Counted from the first letter of the stretch, positions 24,949-33,951 are shown. The stretch is 64,000 nucleotides of DNA from Rhizobiales bacterium 62-17 (GCA_001898965.1 MKVW01000009.1:946668-1010667); one strand, 5' to 3'. Program-made: numbers and translations. Notes: a model not told the origin generated them from the sequence alone.

Positions 24949-25797
24949 ATGGGAACGTCATCTGAAACGGCAGCGGAAGCATCATCCATTCGAGCGGTGA
25001 GCCGGGCCATCGATTTATTGCAGGCGCTGAACCGGCAGCCGATCTCGACGGTGGACATGCTGCATGGCCAGACGGGCATTCCCAAGCCCACCATCGTGCG
25101 GCTTCTGCGGACGCTTGCGGCGAAAGGTCTCGTTTGTCACGCCCCCAAGCACGGCGCCTATTATCTGACGTCCCAGGTACAGTCGTTGTCGGTCGGCTAT
25201 CACAGCGTGCCCAAGATCGTCGAGGCTGCGGCGCCCTTGCTCGATGCCATGACGAGCCGGGTGAAGTGGCCGCTGGCGATCGCCGTTCCGGAGAATAACG
25301 CGGCGATCATTCGCTATAGTACGGTGCCGAATTCGCCGCTGGCGCTGCTGCATTCGTCGATCAATATGAGATTGAGCCTCGTGACGCGCGCGCTTGGCCG
25401 CGCGGTCCTGGCTTTTTGCGAGGCGGACGAGCAAGACCATATTTTGCAGGCTCTCAGTGTTTCCACGGAGCCGGAAGATGCGTCGGCGAAAAATGTTTCG
25501 GATATACGCCGTTTGCTGTCGGACATTCGCGCCTGCGGCTTTGCCATGCGCGATCCCAGGGTGCGTCCCGTGTCCAACACGATCGCCGTCCCGGTTTATG
25601 AGAATGGCCGCGTCGTCGCGAGTGTCGGTTTGACCTTCATTTCCTCGGCGCTGCGGCCCGAACAGGCGGTGAAGGACTATCTCGGTCAGGTCAAGGAAAT
25701 CGGCGATGAAATATCGGACCGATTGAAACAGATCACCGAAGGTGCCGCTTCAGCCGGCTTGGCGCAGGCCCAATCCGCGAGCGGCTTGCGGCATTAA
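24949..25797 (+). CDS. IclR-family transcriptional regulator
   Basis: 282 residues. N-terminal winged helix: SSIRAVSRAIDLLQALNRQPISTVDMLHGQTGIPKPTIVRLLRTLAAKGLVCHAPKHGAYYLTSQV. The C-terminal IclR effector domain contains RLSLVTRALGRAVLAFC and FAMRDPRVRPVSNTIAVPVYENGRVVASVGLTFISSAL, similar to MhpR-type activators of aromatic-acid catabolism. It is convergent with a D-2-hydroxyacid dehydrogenase gene (31 bp). It is a candidate regulator for the hydroxyacid/Bug genes that follow; the shared motif upstream of the two nearest Bug genes may be its site (inference). Confidence 0.92.
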   Translation: MGTSSETAAEASSIRAVSRAIDLLQALNRQPISTVDMLHGQTGIPKPTIVRLLRTLAAKGLVCHAPKHGAYYLTSQVQSLSVGYHSVPKIVEAAAPLLDAMTSRVKWPLAIAVPENNAAIIRYSTVPNSPLALLHSSINMRLSLVTRALGRAVLAFCEADEQDHILQALSVSTEPEDASAKNVSDIRRLLSDIRACGFAMRDPRVRPVSNTIAVPVYENGRVVASVGLTFISSALRPEQAVKDYLGQVKEIGDEISDRLKQITEGAASAGLAQAQSASGLRH

Positions 25798-25828
25798 TCC
25801 GGCCTGCCGCAACGCTCAGCTTATCGGC

Positions 25829-26851
25829 TTACACTCTTCGAGCACGCGCACTCAGTTGAGCGGCGTTGACTATGGAGGCGCCGGCACGTCCCAGCAGCGC
25901 ATGCGCCAGATTTTCCGCCGCTTGTCGCCTGCGACCGAAGAAGGCCTCGTCGGTCCAGGAAGCGACATGGGGCGTGCAGAGAATTCGGGGATGGGTCAGC
26001 AGCGGATCGTCGGACGCCGGTGGTTCCGGATCGAAGACATCGATCGCCGCCCCTGCGATCTCACCTGCATCCAGCGCGGCGAGAAGCGCATGGCGGTCGA
26101 TGAGGGCGGCGCGCGCCGTATTGACCAACACCGCGCCTTTCCGCAGGCCCTTGAGGGCGGCTGCATCCAGCAAGGGTTTGCCGTCCGGTGGCGGCGGGCA
26201 ATGCAGACTTATGGCATCGCTTGCGGCCAGCAGCTCGTCCAAGCTCACGCGCTCGATGCCTGCCGGCAAGTCCCCGGCGTAGGGGTCGTGCACGAGAATC
26301 CGAACGTTCCATCCCGACAGGCGCCGGGCGAACTCGCGCCCAATTCTACCAAAGCCGATGATGCCGACCGTGCGCCCGTCCAGAGTGCCAGCGAAAGTGG
26401 CGGGGCTTCGCCATCCGCCGCCGATCATATACGGACGCGTCCAGACATGGAGCTGTTTCATCAGGGCGAGCAGGAGCGCCATCGCATGCTCCGCCACGTA
26501 GACGGTGTCGTTGCCATGCGGCGTATTGCAGACGGCAATGCCCGCCGCCGTGGCCGCCTCGACGTCAACCGTATCGACGCCAATGCCGATCTTGCTGATC
26601 ACCCGCAGGTCGGGCAGGGCGCGGATAACATCGGCATTCACTCTGATCCCGCCCGATATCAGCACGCCCTGCGCGCCTTGCAGATCCTCGATAAAGTCCT
26701 GGGCGCGATGGGTGCGATAGGCAGGATCGAGATTGGGACGGCCAAGCCGTACCTCGATGCCCTGTGCCTGCAGGAAAGCGGCCGACGTATCGCCGGCGAC
26801 CACGCGCTCCCAGAGAACGGCGATCGGCTTTGAAGGATACGGATCGTTCAT
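25829..26851 (-). CDS. D-isomer-specific 2-hydroxyacid dehydrogenase family protein (SerA-like)
   Basis: 340 residues from ATG 26851. NAD-binding GxGxxG motif GIIGFGRIGREFARRL; catalytic Arg region VLVNTARAALIDRHALLAAL; Glu in DVFDPEPPASDDPLL; His in CTPHVASWTDEAF. It reduces a 2-ketoacid to a D-2-hydroxyacid, or the reverse. The frame continues to an upstream ATG at 26938, but the domain begins near IAVLWERVVAG. No strong ribosome-binding site is visible, so the start is less certain. Divergent from the first Bug-type binding protein. Confidence 0.9.
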   Translation of the reverse strand: MNDPYPSKPIAVLWERVVAGDTSAAFLQAQGIEVRLGRPNLDPAYRTHRAQDFIEDLQGAQGVLISGGIRVNADVIRALPDLRVISKIGIGVDTVDVEAATAAGIAVCNTPHGNDTVYVAEHAMALLLALMKQLHVWTRPYMIGGGWRSPATFAGTLDGRTVGIIGFGRIGREFARRLSGWNVRILVHDPYAGDLPAGIERVSLDELLAASDAISLHCPPPPDGKPLLDAAALKGLRKGAVLVNTARAALIDRHALLAALDAGEIAGAAIDVFDPEPPASDDPLLTHPRILCTPHVASWTDEAFFGRRRQAAENLAHALLGRAGASIVNAAQLSARARRV

Positions 26852-26975
26852 GGTTTCTAAAAGAGGTTTCAGTCCAATAACATGGTGATCGAGGTGGCGC
26901 TTGGGGCCAGAATCCGATGCGCCATTTCGCCTGGACATTGGCGCCCGTGCAACGACCCTCCCTGTTCATTCCGTC

Positions 26976-26995
26976 AGCCGAAATTCCGAAGGGTG
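26976..26995 (+). promoter_or_regulatory. Motif shared with the next Bug gene promoter
   Basis: AGCCGAAATTCCGAAGGGTG, 79 bp upstream of the Bug gene at 27075 and in the divergent region with the hydroxyacid dehydrogenase gene. A close variant lies inverted at 29972-29991 before the next Bug gene; 15 of 20 positions match by hand alignment. Candidate binding site for the nearby IclR regulator. Confidence 0.4.
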
Positions 26996-27074
26996 GAATG
27001 GCGGGGCAGCGCCGTTGACCCACGCGGCATTTCCCTGCCGTTACCATCGTCATGAAGGTATGGGGGAGACAGAC

Positions 27075-28100
27075 ATGAATATTTTCGCGAAAGCGCCACG
27101 ACAGCCGCAGGGTTCTCTTCTGCAATGGACGAAGTCCGGCCTCCGAAGCTTTGCCGTATTGGCGGCCTTGGCGTCCACGGGCTTTGCCGCGCGGGCGGAA
27201 ACATTTCCGTCCAGGAACATTCGCCTCGTGGTGCCGTTCGCCGCTGGCGGCACTGTCGATCTGTTCGCCCGCCTGGTCGCCCTAGAGATGGGTAAGTCCC
27301 TCGGTCAAAGCGTCGTCGTGGAAAATATTCCAGGTGCCGGCGGCGTGATCGGCACCACCAATGTGTCGCGTGCGGCGCCTGATGGCTATTCGCTCTGCTT
27401 TTGTGCCTCCGGCAGCACCATGTTGCTGCCCCTGATGGATTCGAAGGTCTCCTATAAGATTCCTGAGGATTTGCCGCCCGTGGGCCACGTGCTCCGCATC
27501 GAGCAGACCATCATCGTCAATACGAAAAAGGGTCCGAACGATCTGGCGGGACTGGTCGCCAAGGCGAGAGCAAATCCTGGCGCGATGTTTTATGCCACGC
27601 CGGGCCTTGGCACCTCCAATCACCTGGCCGGCGAATTGTTGAAGATCGCGGCGAAGATCGATGTCCGCGCGGTGCATTATCGCGGCGAGTCGGCGGCCGT
27701 GCTTGATCTGCTCAGCGGCCAGCTCGACTATATGGTGGCATCCATGTCTTTCGCCGAGCCCTATTCGCGCGCCGGCGAGCTGCAGGTTCTTGCGCTGACC
27801 GGCCCCAGCCGCTGGCCCAACAATGCCAGCATTCCCACCATCGCCGAGTCGGGCTATCCGGGCTTCGATGCGACGACGCAAATCGGCCTGCATGCATCCA
27901 AGGGAACGCCGAGAGATCGCATCGAGACGATCAATGCGGCCATGAACACAGCCCTGCAAAGCAAGGACCTTCGCGAGAAGTTCGCCTTGGGTGGCGCAAC
28001 CCCGCAAGGCGGTTCGGTCGACGACTACGCCAAATTTCTCCAGGTCGAAACGGCCAAGTGGGACAAGGTCATTCAACAGGCCGGCATCAAACTGGATTGA
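27075..28100 (+). CDS. Bug/TctC-family tripartite-type solute-binding protein
   Basis: 341 residues. An unusually long N-terminal signal region (MNIFAKAPRQPQGSLLQWTKSGLRSFAVLAALASTGFAARA) precedes the mature start ETFPSRNIRLVVPFAAGGTVDLFARLVALEMGKSLGQSVVVENIPGAGGVIGTTNV, the Bug family signature. DLLSGQLDYMVASM, SIPTIAESGYPGFD and GLHASKGTPRDRIETINAAMNTAL are also typical. It should bind a carboxylate-type ligand in the periplasm. ATG 27075 follows GGGGGAGA. The next gene, a 2-hydroxyacid dehydrogenase, starts 5 bp after. No TctA/TctB membrane gene is nearby. Confidence 0.92.
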   Translation: MNIFAKAPRQPQGSLLQWTKSGLRSFAVLAALASTGFAARAETFPSRNIRLVVPFAAGGTVDLFARLVALEMGKSLGQSVVVENIPGAGGVIGTTNVSRAAPDGYSLCFCASGSTMLLPLMDSKVSYKIPEDLPPVGHVLRIEQTIIVNTKKGPNDLAGLVAKARANPGAMFYATPGLGTSNHLAGELLKIAAKIDVRAVHYRGESAAVLDLLSGQLDYMVASMSFAEPYSRAGELQVLALTGPSRWPNNASIPTIAESGYPGFDATTQIGLHASKGTPRDRIETINAAMNTALQSKDLREKFALGGATPQGGSVDDYAKFLQVETAKWDKVIQQAGIKLD

Positions 28101-28105
28101 AGTTC

Positions 28106-29092
28106 ATGACTCAGCCATCCAGTCCGCAGCGCCTGTTGATGATGGCGCCGTTGCTGCCGATCCATCGCGAATGGGCGCAGCGTCTGCGCGAAAAATTCCA
28201 GGACGAGCTGGACGTCGTCGAGATCGAATCCGATCAGGATGCGGACGCTCTCATCGGTGGCGCCGACGCGGCTTGCGGCACCGTGACACCCGAGCTGTTG
28301 GCGCGGGCGGATCGGTTGCGGTGGCTGCATTCGCCCATGGCGGCGCCGCCAGCCGGCTATTTCTCGACGGAACTGGTGCAGCACCCGGTTACGGTGACGA
28401 ATGTGCGCGGCATCTTTAACGATCACATCAGCGCGCATATTCTGTCGTTCGTTCTCGCCTTCGCGCGCGCCCTGCACCACTATGTCCCTCAGCAACAACA
28501 GCGGGTGTGGCAACAGCTTCCCCGTTACGAAGGCACGGTGCATCTGCCCGAGGCGGTGGCGCTGATCGTTGGCGTCGGCGGTATTGGCGCGGAAACGGCG
28601 CGACTGCTCAGCGCCTTTGGCGTGGACTGTATCGGCGTCGATCCGCAACGCACGGCGCCGCCCGAAGGCATGCGAAAAATCCATCCGGTGGCCGCGCTCG
28701 ATGACCTGTTGCCCGTCGCTGATTTCGTCATCGTCACCGTTCCCCATACGCCGGAAACCGAACGCATGTTCAATCGGGACCGTTTCGCGCGCATGAAGCG
28801 CGGCGCCTTTTTCATCAATATCGGCCGGGGCGCCACCACGAGCTTGGATGATCTTCTCGCCGCGCTTCAAGCCGGCCAGTTGGGCGGCGCCGGACTAGAT
28901 GTCTTCGAGCAGGAGCCGCTTCCGCCCGAGCATCCCCTATGGACGCAGCCGGGCGTCTTCATCACGCCGCACGTGGCGCTCTGGGGCCCATACTATAACG
29001 AACGTCGCTACGGGATATTGGAGGAGAACTGCCGCCGTTTCCTCGACGGCCGACCCTTGTCCAATGTGGTGAACAAGGCCCTCTGGTATTGA
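28106..29092 (+). CDS. D-2-hydroxyacid dehydrogenase (glyoxylate/hydroxypyruvate-reductase-like)
   Basis: 328 residues. NAD(P)-binding motif VGVGGIGAETARLLSAFG; catalytic Arg in FINIGRGATTSLDDLLAAL; Glu in GLDVFEQEPLPPEHPLW; His in ITPHVALWG. It differs from the first hydroxyacid dehydrogenase of the region and looks like the GhrA-type group. It is tightly packed between the Bug gene (5 bp) and the amidohydrolase gene (16 bp), so the three probably form one operon for uptake and turnover of a hydroxy- or ketoacid or lactone. Substrate unknown. Confidence 0.9.
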   Translation: MTQPSSPQRLLMMAPLLPIHREWAQRLREKFQDELDVVEIESDQDADALIGGADAACGTVTPELLARADRLRWLHSPMAAPPAGYFSTELVQHPVTVTNVRGIFNDHISAHILSFVLAFARALHHYVPQQQQRVWQQLPRYEGTVHLPEAVALIVGVGGIGAETARLLSAFGVDCIGVDPQRTAPPEGMRKIHPVAALDDLLPVADFVIVTVPHTPETERMFNRDRFARMKRGAFFINIGRGATTSLDDLLAALQAGQLGGAGLDVFEQEPLPPEHPLWTQPGVFITPHVALWGPYYNERRYGILEENCRRFLDGRPLSNVVNKALWY

Positions 29093-29108
29093 AAATCGAG
29101 ACCACTCC

Positions 29109-29951
29109 ATGAATCAAGCAGAGCCATTCTCCGGTGTGATCGATTGTCATGCCCATTGCTACGATTTGGACCGCTATAATTTTAGCGAGACCTCGGGCTT
29201 TGCGCTGGAACCGAACGCCATCGGCAGTTCCCGCCAATATCAGGGCGTTCTCGACGCGCACGGCGTCAGCCACGCCGTGCTCATCAATCCCCTCGGCGGT
29301 TACGGAACGGACAATCGCTATCTGCTTGAAGCGATCGCCGGCAGTCAGGGGCGGTTCAAGGGGGTTGTACTTCTGCCCGAGGATGCGACGGGCGCGCAGG
29401 TGAAAGCCATGGTCGATGGCGGGATCGTCGGCCTGCGCTTCAACCTGAATTTTCCGTCGAGCCCGTCTTTGTACGGCCCCGTCGGTGAACGCGCTTTGGC
29501 GATTGCCCGCGAAAGTGGCTGGGTTGTACTGGTCCATTATGAAGGCGACACGATTCTCGAAGCTCTGCCCGTGCTGCGCCGGAGCGGCTGCCCCGTGATC
29601 ATCGATCATTCCGGCCGGCCGTCGATCGCGGCCGGGTTGGATCAGCCGAGCTTCCGCGCCCTTCTCGCCTTCGGCCGGGAAGGACATGGGGTGATCAAAC
29701 TGTCGGGGGCATCCCGCATGTCCAAAACCGGCTGGCCCTTCGAGGACTGCGATCCGTATATGCACGCATTGATCGAAGCTTTCGGTCTGGACCGCTGCAT
29801 CTGGGGCTCGGATTGGCCCTTCGTCAGGCCGAAATATCGCGTCGATTATGGGCCGCTGCTCGCCTATTTCCGCAGATTGGTGCCGAATGCCGCCGATCAA
29901 CGGCGCATCCTCTGGAGCAATCCGGCGCGTCTTTTCGGATTCCAATCCTAA
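29109..29951 (+). CDS. Amidohydrolase-family lactonase-like enzyme (LigI-type)
   Basis: 280 residues, TIM-barrel metal-dependent hydrolase of the amidohydrolase_2 group. Seen: GVIDCHAHCYDLDRY (HxH), FKGVVLLPEDATGAQVKAMVDGGIVGLRFNL, VLVHYEGD, VIIDHSGRPS and IWGSDWPF with the catalytic Asp. The layout resembles 2-pyrone-4,6-dicarboxylate lactonase and 4-sulfomuconolactone hydrolase. Last gene of the Bug, hydroxyacid dehydrogenase, hydrolase run. A lactone or cyclic intermediate from aromatic catabolism is a reasonable guess, not shown by sequence. Confidence 0.85.
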   Translation: MNQAEPFSGVIDCHAHCYDLDRYNFSETSGFALEPNAIGSSRQYQGVLDAHGVSHAVLINPLGGYGTDNRYLLEAIAGSQGRFKGVVLLPEDATGAQVKAMVDGGIVGLRFNLNFPSSPSLYGPVGERALAIARESGWVVLVHYEGDTILEALPVLRRSGCPVIIDHSGRPSIAAGLDQPSFRALLAFGREGHGVIKLSGASRMSKTGWPFEDCDPYMHALIEAFGLDRCIWGSDWPFVRPKYRVDYGPLLAYFRRLVPNAADQRRILWSNPARLFGFQS

Positions 29952-29971
29952 TCGCCGCATCCGTAATTTTT

Positions 29972-29991
29972 CACCCGACGAAATTTCGGAA
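29972..29991 (-). promoter_or_regulatory. Inverted copy of the motif at 26976-26995
   Basis: On the minus strand TTCCGAAATTTCGTCGGGTG, 88 bp before the Bug gene at 30080; compare AGCCGAAATTCCGAAGGGTG at the other site. The core CCGAAATT and the end GGGTG are identical. Candidate shared operator. Confidence 0.4.
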
Positions 29992-30079
29992 CACATGTCT
30001 CGAAGACGGTCGGGCCGCTGATTAAGCTGCGTGACGAGTGATAGCGCAACATCGAGAGCGCAAGCGCGGAGGAAACAGC

Positions 30080-31057
30080 ATGTCTCGCCCCTTCTATGCG
30101 GCGCTTGGCGTAGCTTTGATGACGATCTTTGGGCTGGTGCCCGCGCAGGCCAGCGAGTGGCCATCGCGAACCGTCACGATTGTCGTGCCGTTTGCCGCTG
30201 GCGGTAGCACGGACATCGTCGCTCGCCTGCTCGCCGAGCAACTCCGCATCACGTTCAAGGGCTCGTTCGTCGTAGAGAACCGGCCCGGCGCCACCGGCAA
30301 TATCGGCGTTGCGGCCGCGGCCAAAGCCGAGCCGGATGGCCATACCTTATTGCTCTCCACATCGGGGCCGATCGCCACCAATGTTCTTTTGTTCAAGAAG
30401 CTTCCGGTCAATCCGCTGACCGATCTGACGCCCATCGCCATTCTGGCCGAAGTGCCGCTGATCATCGTGGTCAATGCCAAACTGCCCATCCGGTCCCTGC
30501 GAGAGCTTCTCGACTACGACAAGGCCCATCCAGGGAAATTGAATTTCGGCCATGCGGGAACAGGTGGCATGGGACATATGGCGAGCGAACTGCTGGCGAT
30601 GACGGCAGGCCGCAAGTTCACCAATGTGGCCTATCAGGGCTCGACCCCCGTCACCAATGACATCGTTGCGGGTGTGGTCGATGTGGCTGTCGATCTGGCG
30701 CCCACTTATATGCCGTTTATTCAGCAAGGTACTCTGCGCGCCATTGCGGTGACGACCTCGCGCCGGATGCCCGAGCTTCCCGATGTTCCCACGGTCGAAG
30801 AGCAAGGGATCGCTGGCTATGAGGCTTCTTCCTTCATCGCCTTGATGGGGCCAGCCAATCTGCCCGACGATATCGTCAGGAAACTGAACGCGGCAGCGGA
30901 TGCCTGGCTTCAAACCGAGGGCGCCAAGAAGGCTTTGGAAGTACAGACCTTGCGCGCTGTGAGTGGTACACCGGCCATGTTGAAGGAACGGGTTCGTGCC
31001 GAAATTGAAAAATGGGCGCCCGTTGTGAAAGCCGCCAATATTTCTCTCGGCAATTGA
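30080..31057 (+). CDS. Bug/TctC-family tripartite-type solute-binding protein
   Basis: 325 residues. Signal peptide MSRPFYAALGVALMTIFGLVPAQASE, then WPSRTVTIVVPFAAGGSTDIVARLLAEQLRITFKGSFVVENRPGATGNIGVAAAAKAEPDGHTLLLST, the family fold start. LNFGHAGTGGMGHMASELLAM and DVPTVEEQGIAGYEASSFIALMGPANLPDDIVRKLNAA follow. Monocistronic by spacing: 128 bp after the hydrolase gene and followed by a 477-bp gene-free stretch. Ribosome-binding site GGAGGAAA. Paralogue of the three other Bug proteins in this region; each probably has its own ligand. Confidence 0.92.
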   Translation: MSRPFYAALGVALMTIFGLVPAQASEWPSRTVTIVVPFAAGGSTDIVARLLAEQLRITFKGSFVVENRPGATGNIGVAAAAKAEPDGHTLLLSTSGPIATNVLLFKKLPVNPLTDLTPIAILAEVPLIIVVNAKLPIRSLRELLDYDKAHPGKLNFGHAGTGGMGHMASELLAMTAGRKFTNVAYQGSTPVTNDIVAGVVDVAVDLAPTYMPFIQQGTLRAIAVTTSRRMPELPDVPTVEEQGIAGYEASSFIALMGPANLPDDIVRKLNAAADAWLQTEGAKKALEVQTLRAVSGTPAMLKERVRAEIEKWAPVVKAANISLGN

Positions 31058-31534
31058 GCGAACCATTGAGCTTGTGATCGCTCGCTCGCTTCTTTCGCAC
31101 ATTGGCCAAAGATCGTTCAGCGTGCTGCGAAAGTAACAATTTATATCCCTGCTTTGCATAAGGTTGAGGCGTGTGATCGCATTCGAATGCGTCCATGCCA
31201 TTGCTCCGTCAATGAGATGAACGACCGCTCACTGCGGATCGTCAAAAAATATCGCGACGAGACGGAACCAATGTCGGGTCGCGGCATTCTCACGGTGGAA
31301 GCTTTCATCACACCCCAGGAAAGTCTTCCCGTTCCAACTTTTCCCGTCAGTTTGTTTCACAGGCTGACGGGCTTTCCAGGGTCGGTTGGCTGTGTGCAGA
31401 TCGTTTGCTTTCCGCTTCCTCGGTCAATTTCAGAACGCTTGTCCAAATGTTTGGCCAACTGTTTTGCAAAGCGTTTGGCCAGAAGCCGAGAGGCGCAACA
31501 AAACTGACACAATAGCCCGGTAGGAGCACGGATC
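31058..31534. other. 477-bp stretch without a convincing gene
   Basis: An open frame of 117 codons (31154-31507) exists but is Cys/Arg-rich at its start, has no ribosome-binding site and no recognisable domain, so I do not call it. The stretch contains two copies of GTTTGGCCA (31449-31457 and 31473-31481, 24 bp apart) and the small inverted repeat CCAAA/TTTGG at 31443-31454. No tRNA, riboswitch or terminator was recognised. Confidence 0.5.
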
Positions 31535-31804
31535 ATGCTCCAGAAGAGGACGTCGATGCCCCTCCTTGTTACTGAGCTGCGTGAGTTGTCACTCGCATTG
31601 ATGGGCGGCGGAACTTACGAAAAACATTATGCCCGCTTCGTTCAGAAGGCAGCGGACGAACTGGAAGCGGGGATCGAAGATCGCTCCCTTGGCGAATATC
31701 TCGAACCCTTCGCCGAATGGTTGACGAAAGACTGCGCAACGGAAGGCCATGTCGTCGCCACCGCTTGCGCCTGCCTCAGCGGGCAAGTTCCGGCAACGGC
31801 TTAA
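31535..31804 (+). CDS. Small hypothetical protein
   Basis: 89 residues, MLQKRTSMPLLVTELRELSLALMGGGTYEKHYARFVQKAADELEAGIEDRSLGEYLEPFAEWL.., acidic and mostly helical, with no signal peptide or membrane segment. AGGAGC lies 8 bases before ATG 31535; a second start at 31556 also has AGAGGA before it. The even amino-acid composition and good ribosome-binding site argue that it is expressed. Family and function not recognised. Confidence 0.6.
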   Translation: MLQKRTSMPLLVTELRELSLALMGGGTYEKHYARFVQKAADELEAGIEDRSLGEYLEPFAEWLTKDCATEGHVVATACACLSGQVPATA

Positions 31805-31935
31805 GTTTCCGCCTGATCGCTGGCCTTTTCGCCTTTGCTGCGCAATTGCGCTGAAATCCGTCTCGCGCCATAAGCTGGGATATTGAACGTTCCCGGCTCA
31901 CGCCCGTTGAAGGGCGCGGCCCGAAGGATCAAGCG

Positions 31936-32574
31936 ATGACGCATTTCCTGTTCGATGGTCCCGAAAATGCGCCGGTGACGCTTCTTCTCGCCCATGGCGC
32001 CGGGGCGCCGATGGATTCGGCCGCCCTCAACGCGATCGCGACCGTGCTGGCAACGGCGGGCCTGCGCGTGGCGCGTTTCGAGTTCGGTTATATGGCCGCC
32101 CGCCGGACTTCGGGCGAACGGCGCCCGCCGCCACGCGCCGAAACCCTGATGCCCGAATATATCGCGGCCATCGATGCGCTTGCGGCACGTGGGCCGTTGA
32201 TCATCGGCGGTAAATCGATGGGCGGCCGCGTCGCCAGCATGATCGCCGATCCGCTGCATGCATCGCGACGGATTGTGGGACTGCTGTGCCTGGGCTATCC
32301 GTTTCATCCAACCGGCAAGCCGCAGCAGGTGCGAACCGCCCATCTTGCCGATCTCAAAACGCCCACCCTCATCGTTCAGGGCACGCGCGATCCCTTTGGC
32401 ACCCGCGAAGAGGTCGCGACTTATGAGCTTTCAAAGACAATCGAGATTCTCTGGCTCGAAGACGGCGACCACGATCTGAAGCCGCGCAAAGCCGTCTCCG
32501 GCTTTAGCGCGGCTGATCATCTGCGCACCATGGGCGATCGCGTCGCTGATTGGTCCAAGGATCTGATACGCTGA
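31936..32574 (+). CDS. Small alpha/beta hydrolase (Tex30/KANL3-like fold)
   Basis: 212 residues. VTLLLAHGAGAPMDSAALNAIATVLATAGLRVARFEFGYMAARRTSGERRPPPRAE is the opening of the Tex30-like hydrolase group. Catalytic residues visible: Ser in IIGGKSMGGRVAS, Asp in VQGTRDPFGTREEV, His in LEDGDHDLKPRK. A cytosolic esterase or hydrolase of unknown substrate. AAGGA precedes ATG 31936. It ends directly against the convergent LVIVD-repeat gene with zero bases between the stops (shared TGATCA). Confidence 0.87.
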   Translation: MTHFLFDGPENAPVTLLLAHGAGAPMDSAALNAIATVLATAGLRVARFEFGYMAARRTSGERRPPPRAETLMPEYIAAIDALAARGPLIIGGKSMGGRVASMIADPLHASRRIVGLLCLGYPFHPTGKPQQVRTAHLADLKTPTLIVQGTRDPFGTREEVATYELSKTIEILWLEDGDHDLKPRKAVSGFSAADHLRTMGDRVADWSKDLIR

Positions 32575-33699
32575 TCACACCCGTTCGACGATGGACAGGC
32601 CCGAGACGCGGTCGAGCAGGTAAACCAAACCGCGATCATCCATGAACACGTCATTGCTGGAAACGCGCCGTCCCGGTGCGTCGGGAATGTAATGGGCGGT
32701 TTCGCGCGGTTGCATCGGGTTTGAAATGTCGAGGAAACGCAACCCCTGCGCGAACCAGGCGACGGGAATTTCGGTGCCGCGAATATGTTCGACCGGCTGA
32801 TGGCAGCCGGTCATCGAGGGGTTTTGCTGGCCGTGGATGCCTTCCACCTGAAACGTCGCGACGGGCACCGGCCGCGTTTCATCGGTGGCATCGACCACCC
32901 AGATGAAGGCAGAGAGCTCGGGCGCCATGGCCGGATCGAGTGGGTTCACATCCTCATCGGCGACGATAAGATAGCGGCGGCCATGGATCGCGAACGGCAC
33001 CGGGACCAGCGAATGGGTTGGCCAAGGAAAGGGCGGGCTCCAGTCGAAGCCGGAGATCTGCTTGGGCTGGCTCATGTCGCTGATATCGAGCAGCACGCCG
33101 CCGCCATGCCAATAGCTGACGTATAATCTGTCGTCGCGACGGATCGCATGGTGGCAGCGATGCTGGCGCCCCGGCCAGGACGGCACCTCGCCGCCGGCCG
33201 CCCATTGTCCAGGCATCCACCAGCGTCCCACTTCGCGCGGCCGCGTGGGATCGGCCAGATCGAGGATCATGACGATATTGCCGATATAGCCATCGAGCTC
33301 CGGAGAAATATAGGCGTAGCGTCCGTCGAAGGTGAAGCGGTGCACGCCCGTACCGCCGCAGGTCCAGCGGGTGATCTCGCGCGGCGCATGCGGATTGCTC
33401 ACGTCGTAAATGCCGAGGCCGCCCTTGATGCCGTCGCGCGCGGCGATGTCCGGCGAAACGATCTCGTGATTGACCAGCATGAGCCCATTGGCCACTTGCA
33501 CTTTGTGGGAATGCACGCCCCACGGCACGGTGAGATGCGCGACCACCTTCGGCCGGCTGGGATCACTTAGATCAACGATCGACGTGCCGCTGGGGGCGGC
33601 CATGTGACCGATATAGCCATAGTTGCCGTCGACGACGATCTGGCCGCCGCCGGAACAGTCCAGATGCCCGACTTCCCGCACGCCCTTGCAAATGGCCAT
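32575..33699 (-). CDS. LVIVD-repeat beta-propeller-like protein
   Basis: 374 residues, no signal peptide. Repeated blades of the form GTSIVDLSDPSRPKVVAHL, GLGIYDVSNPHAPREITRW, VMILDLADPTRPREVGRWWMP, GVLLDISDMSQPKQISGFDW and GLRFLDISNPMQPRETAHYIPD are the LVIVD repeats that build a propeller. His residues are frequent (VHSHKVQ, HRCHHAI, PTHSLVP), so a metal site as in selenium-binding-like proteins is possible. ATG 33699 follows GGGAGAG. It is divergent from the third Bug gene (252 bp). Function unknown. Confidence 0.8.
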   Translation of the reverse strand: MAICKGVREVGHLDCSGGGQIVVDGNYGYIGHMAAPSGTSIVDLSDPSRPKVVAHLTVPWGVHSHKVQVANGLMLVNHEIVSPDIAARDGIKGGLGIYDVSNPHAPREITRWTCGGTGVHRFTFDGRYAYISPELDGYIGNIVMILDLADPTRPREVGRWWMPGQWAAGGEVPSWPGRQHRCHHAIRRDDRLYVSYWHGGGVLLDISDMSQPKQISGFDWSPPFPWPTHSLVPVPFAIHGRRYLIVADEDVNPLDPAMAPELSAFIWVVDATDETRPVPVATFQVEGIHGQQNPSMTGCHQPVEHIRGTEIPVAWFAQGLRFLDISNPMQPRETAHYIPDAPGRRVSSNDVFMDDRGLVYLLDRVSGLSIVERV

Positions 33700-33951
33700 A
33701 GGCTTCTCTCCCTCTTCTTGTTGGCCGACCTTCAGGCCGGACTGATTTCTCGATACATTTCGTTGACATGCCCTTGGCCTTTACGACGCGCAAGGCGGGA
33801 AGGCTGTCACCTCTTCATGTGACTGTGCTTTCCCGTGCGATCGCTTAACCCAGGCCCAGAGCCTGTCCAGGGACATCCCATGGATCGGTAAAAAATGTCC
33901 GTCGAACGGGCAACATCCACAGGCGATAAGCTGAGAGAGGGAGCCAGCGCC

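Noticed and set aside
31154..31507. Open frame of 117 codons as a gene
   Set aside because: No ribosome-binding site, odd Cys/Arg-rich start, no recognisable domain, overlaps other spurious frames.
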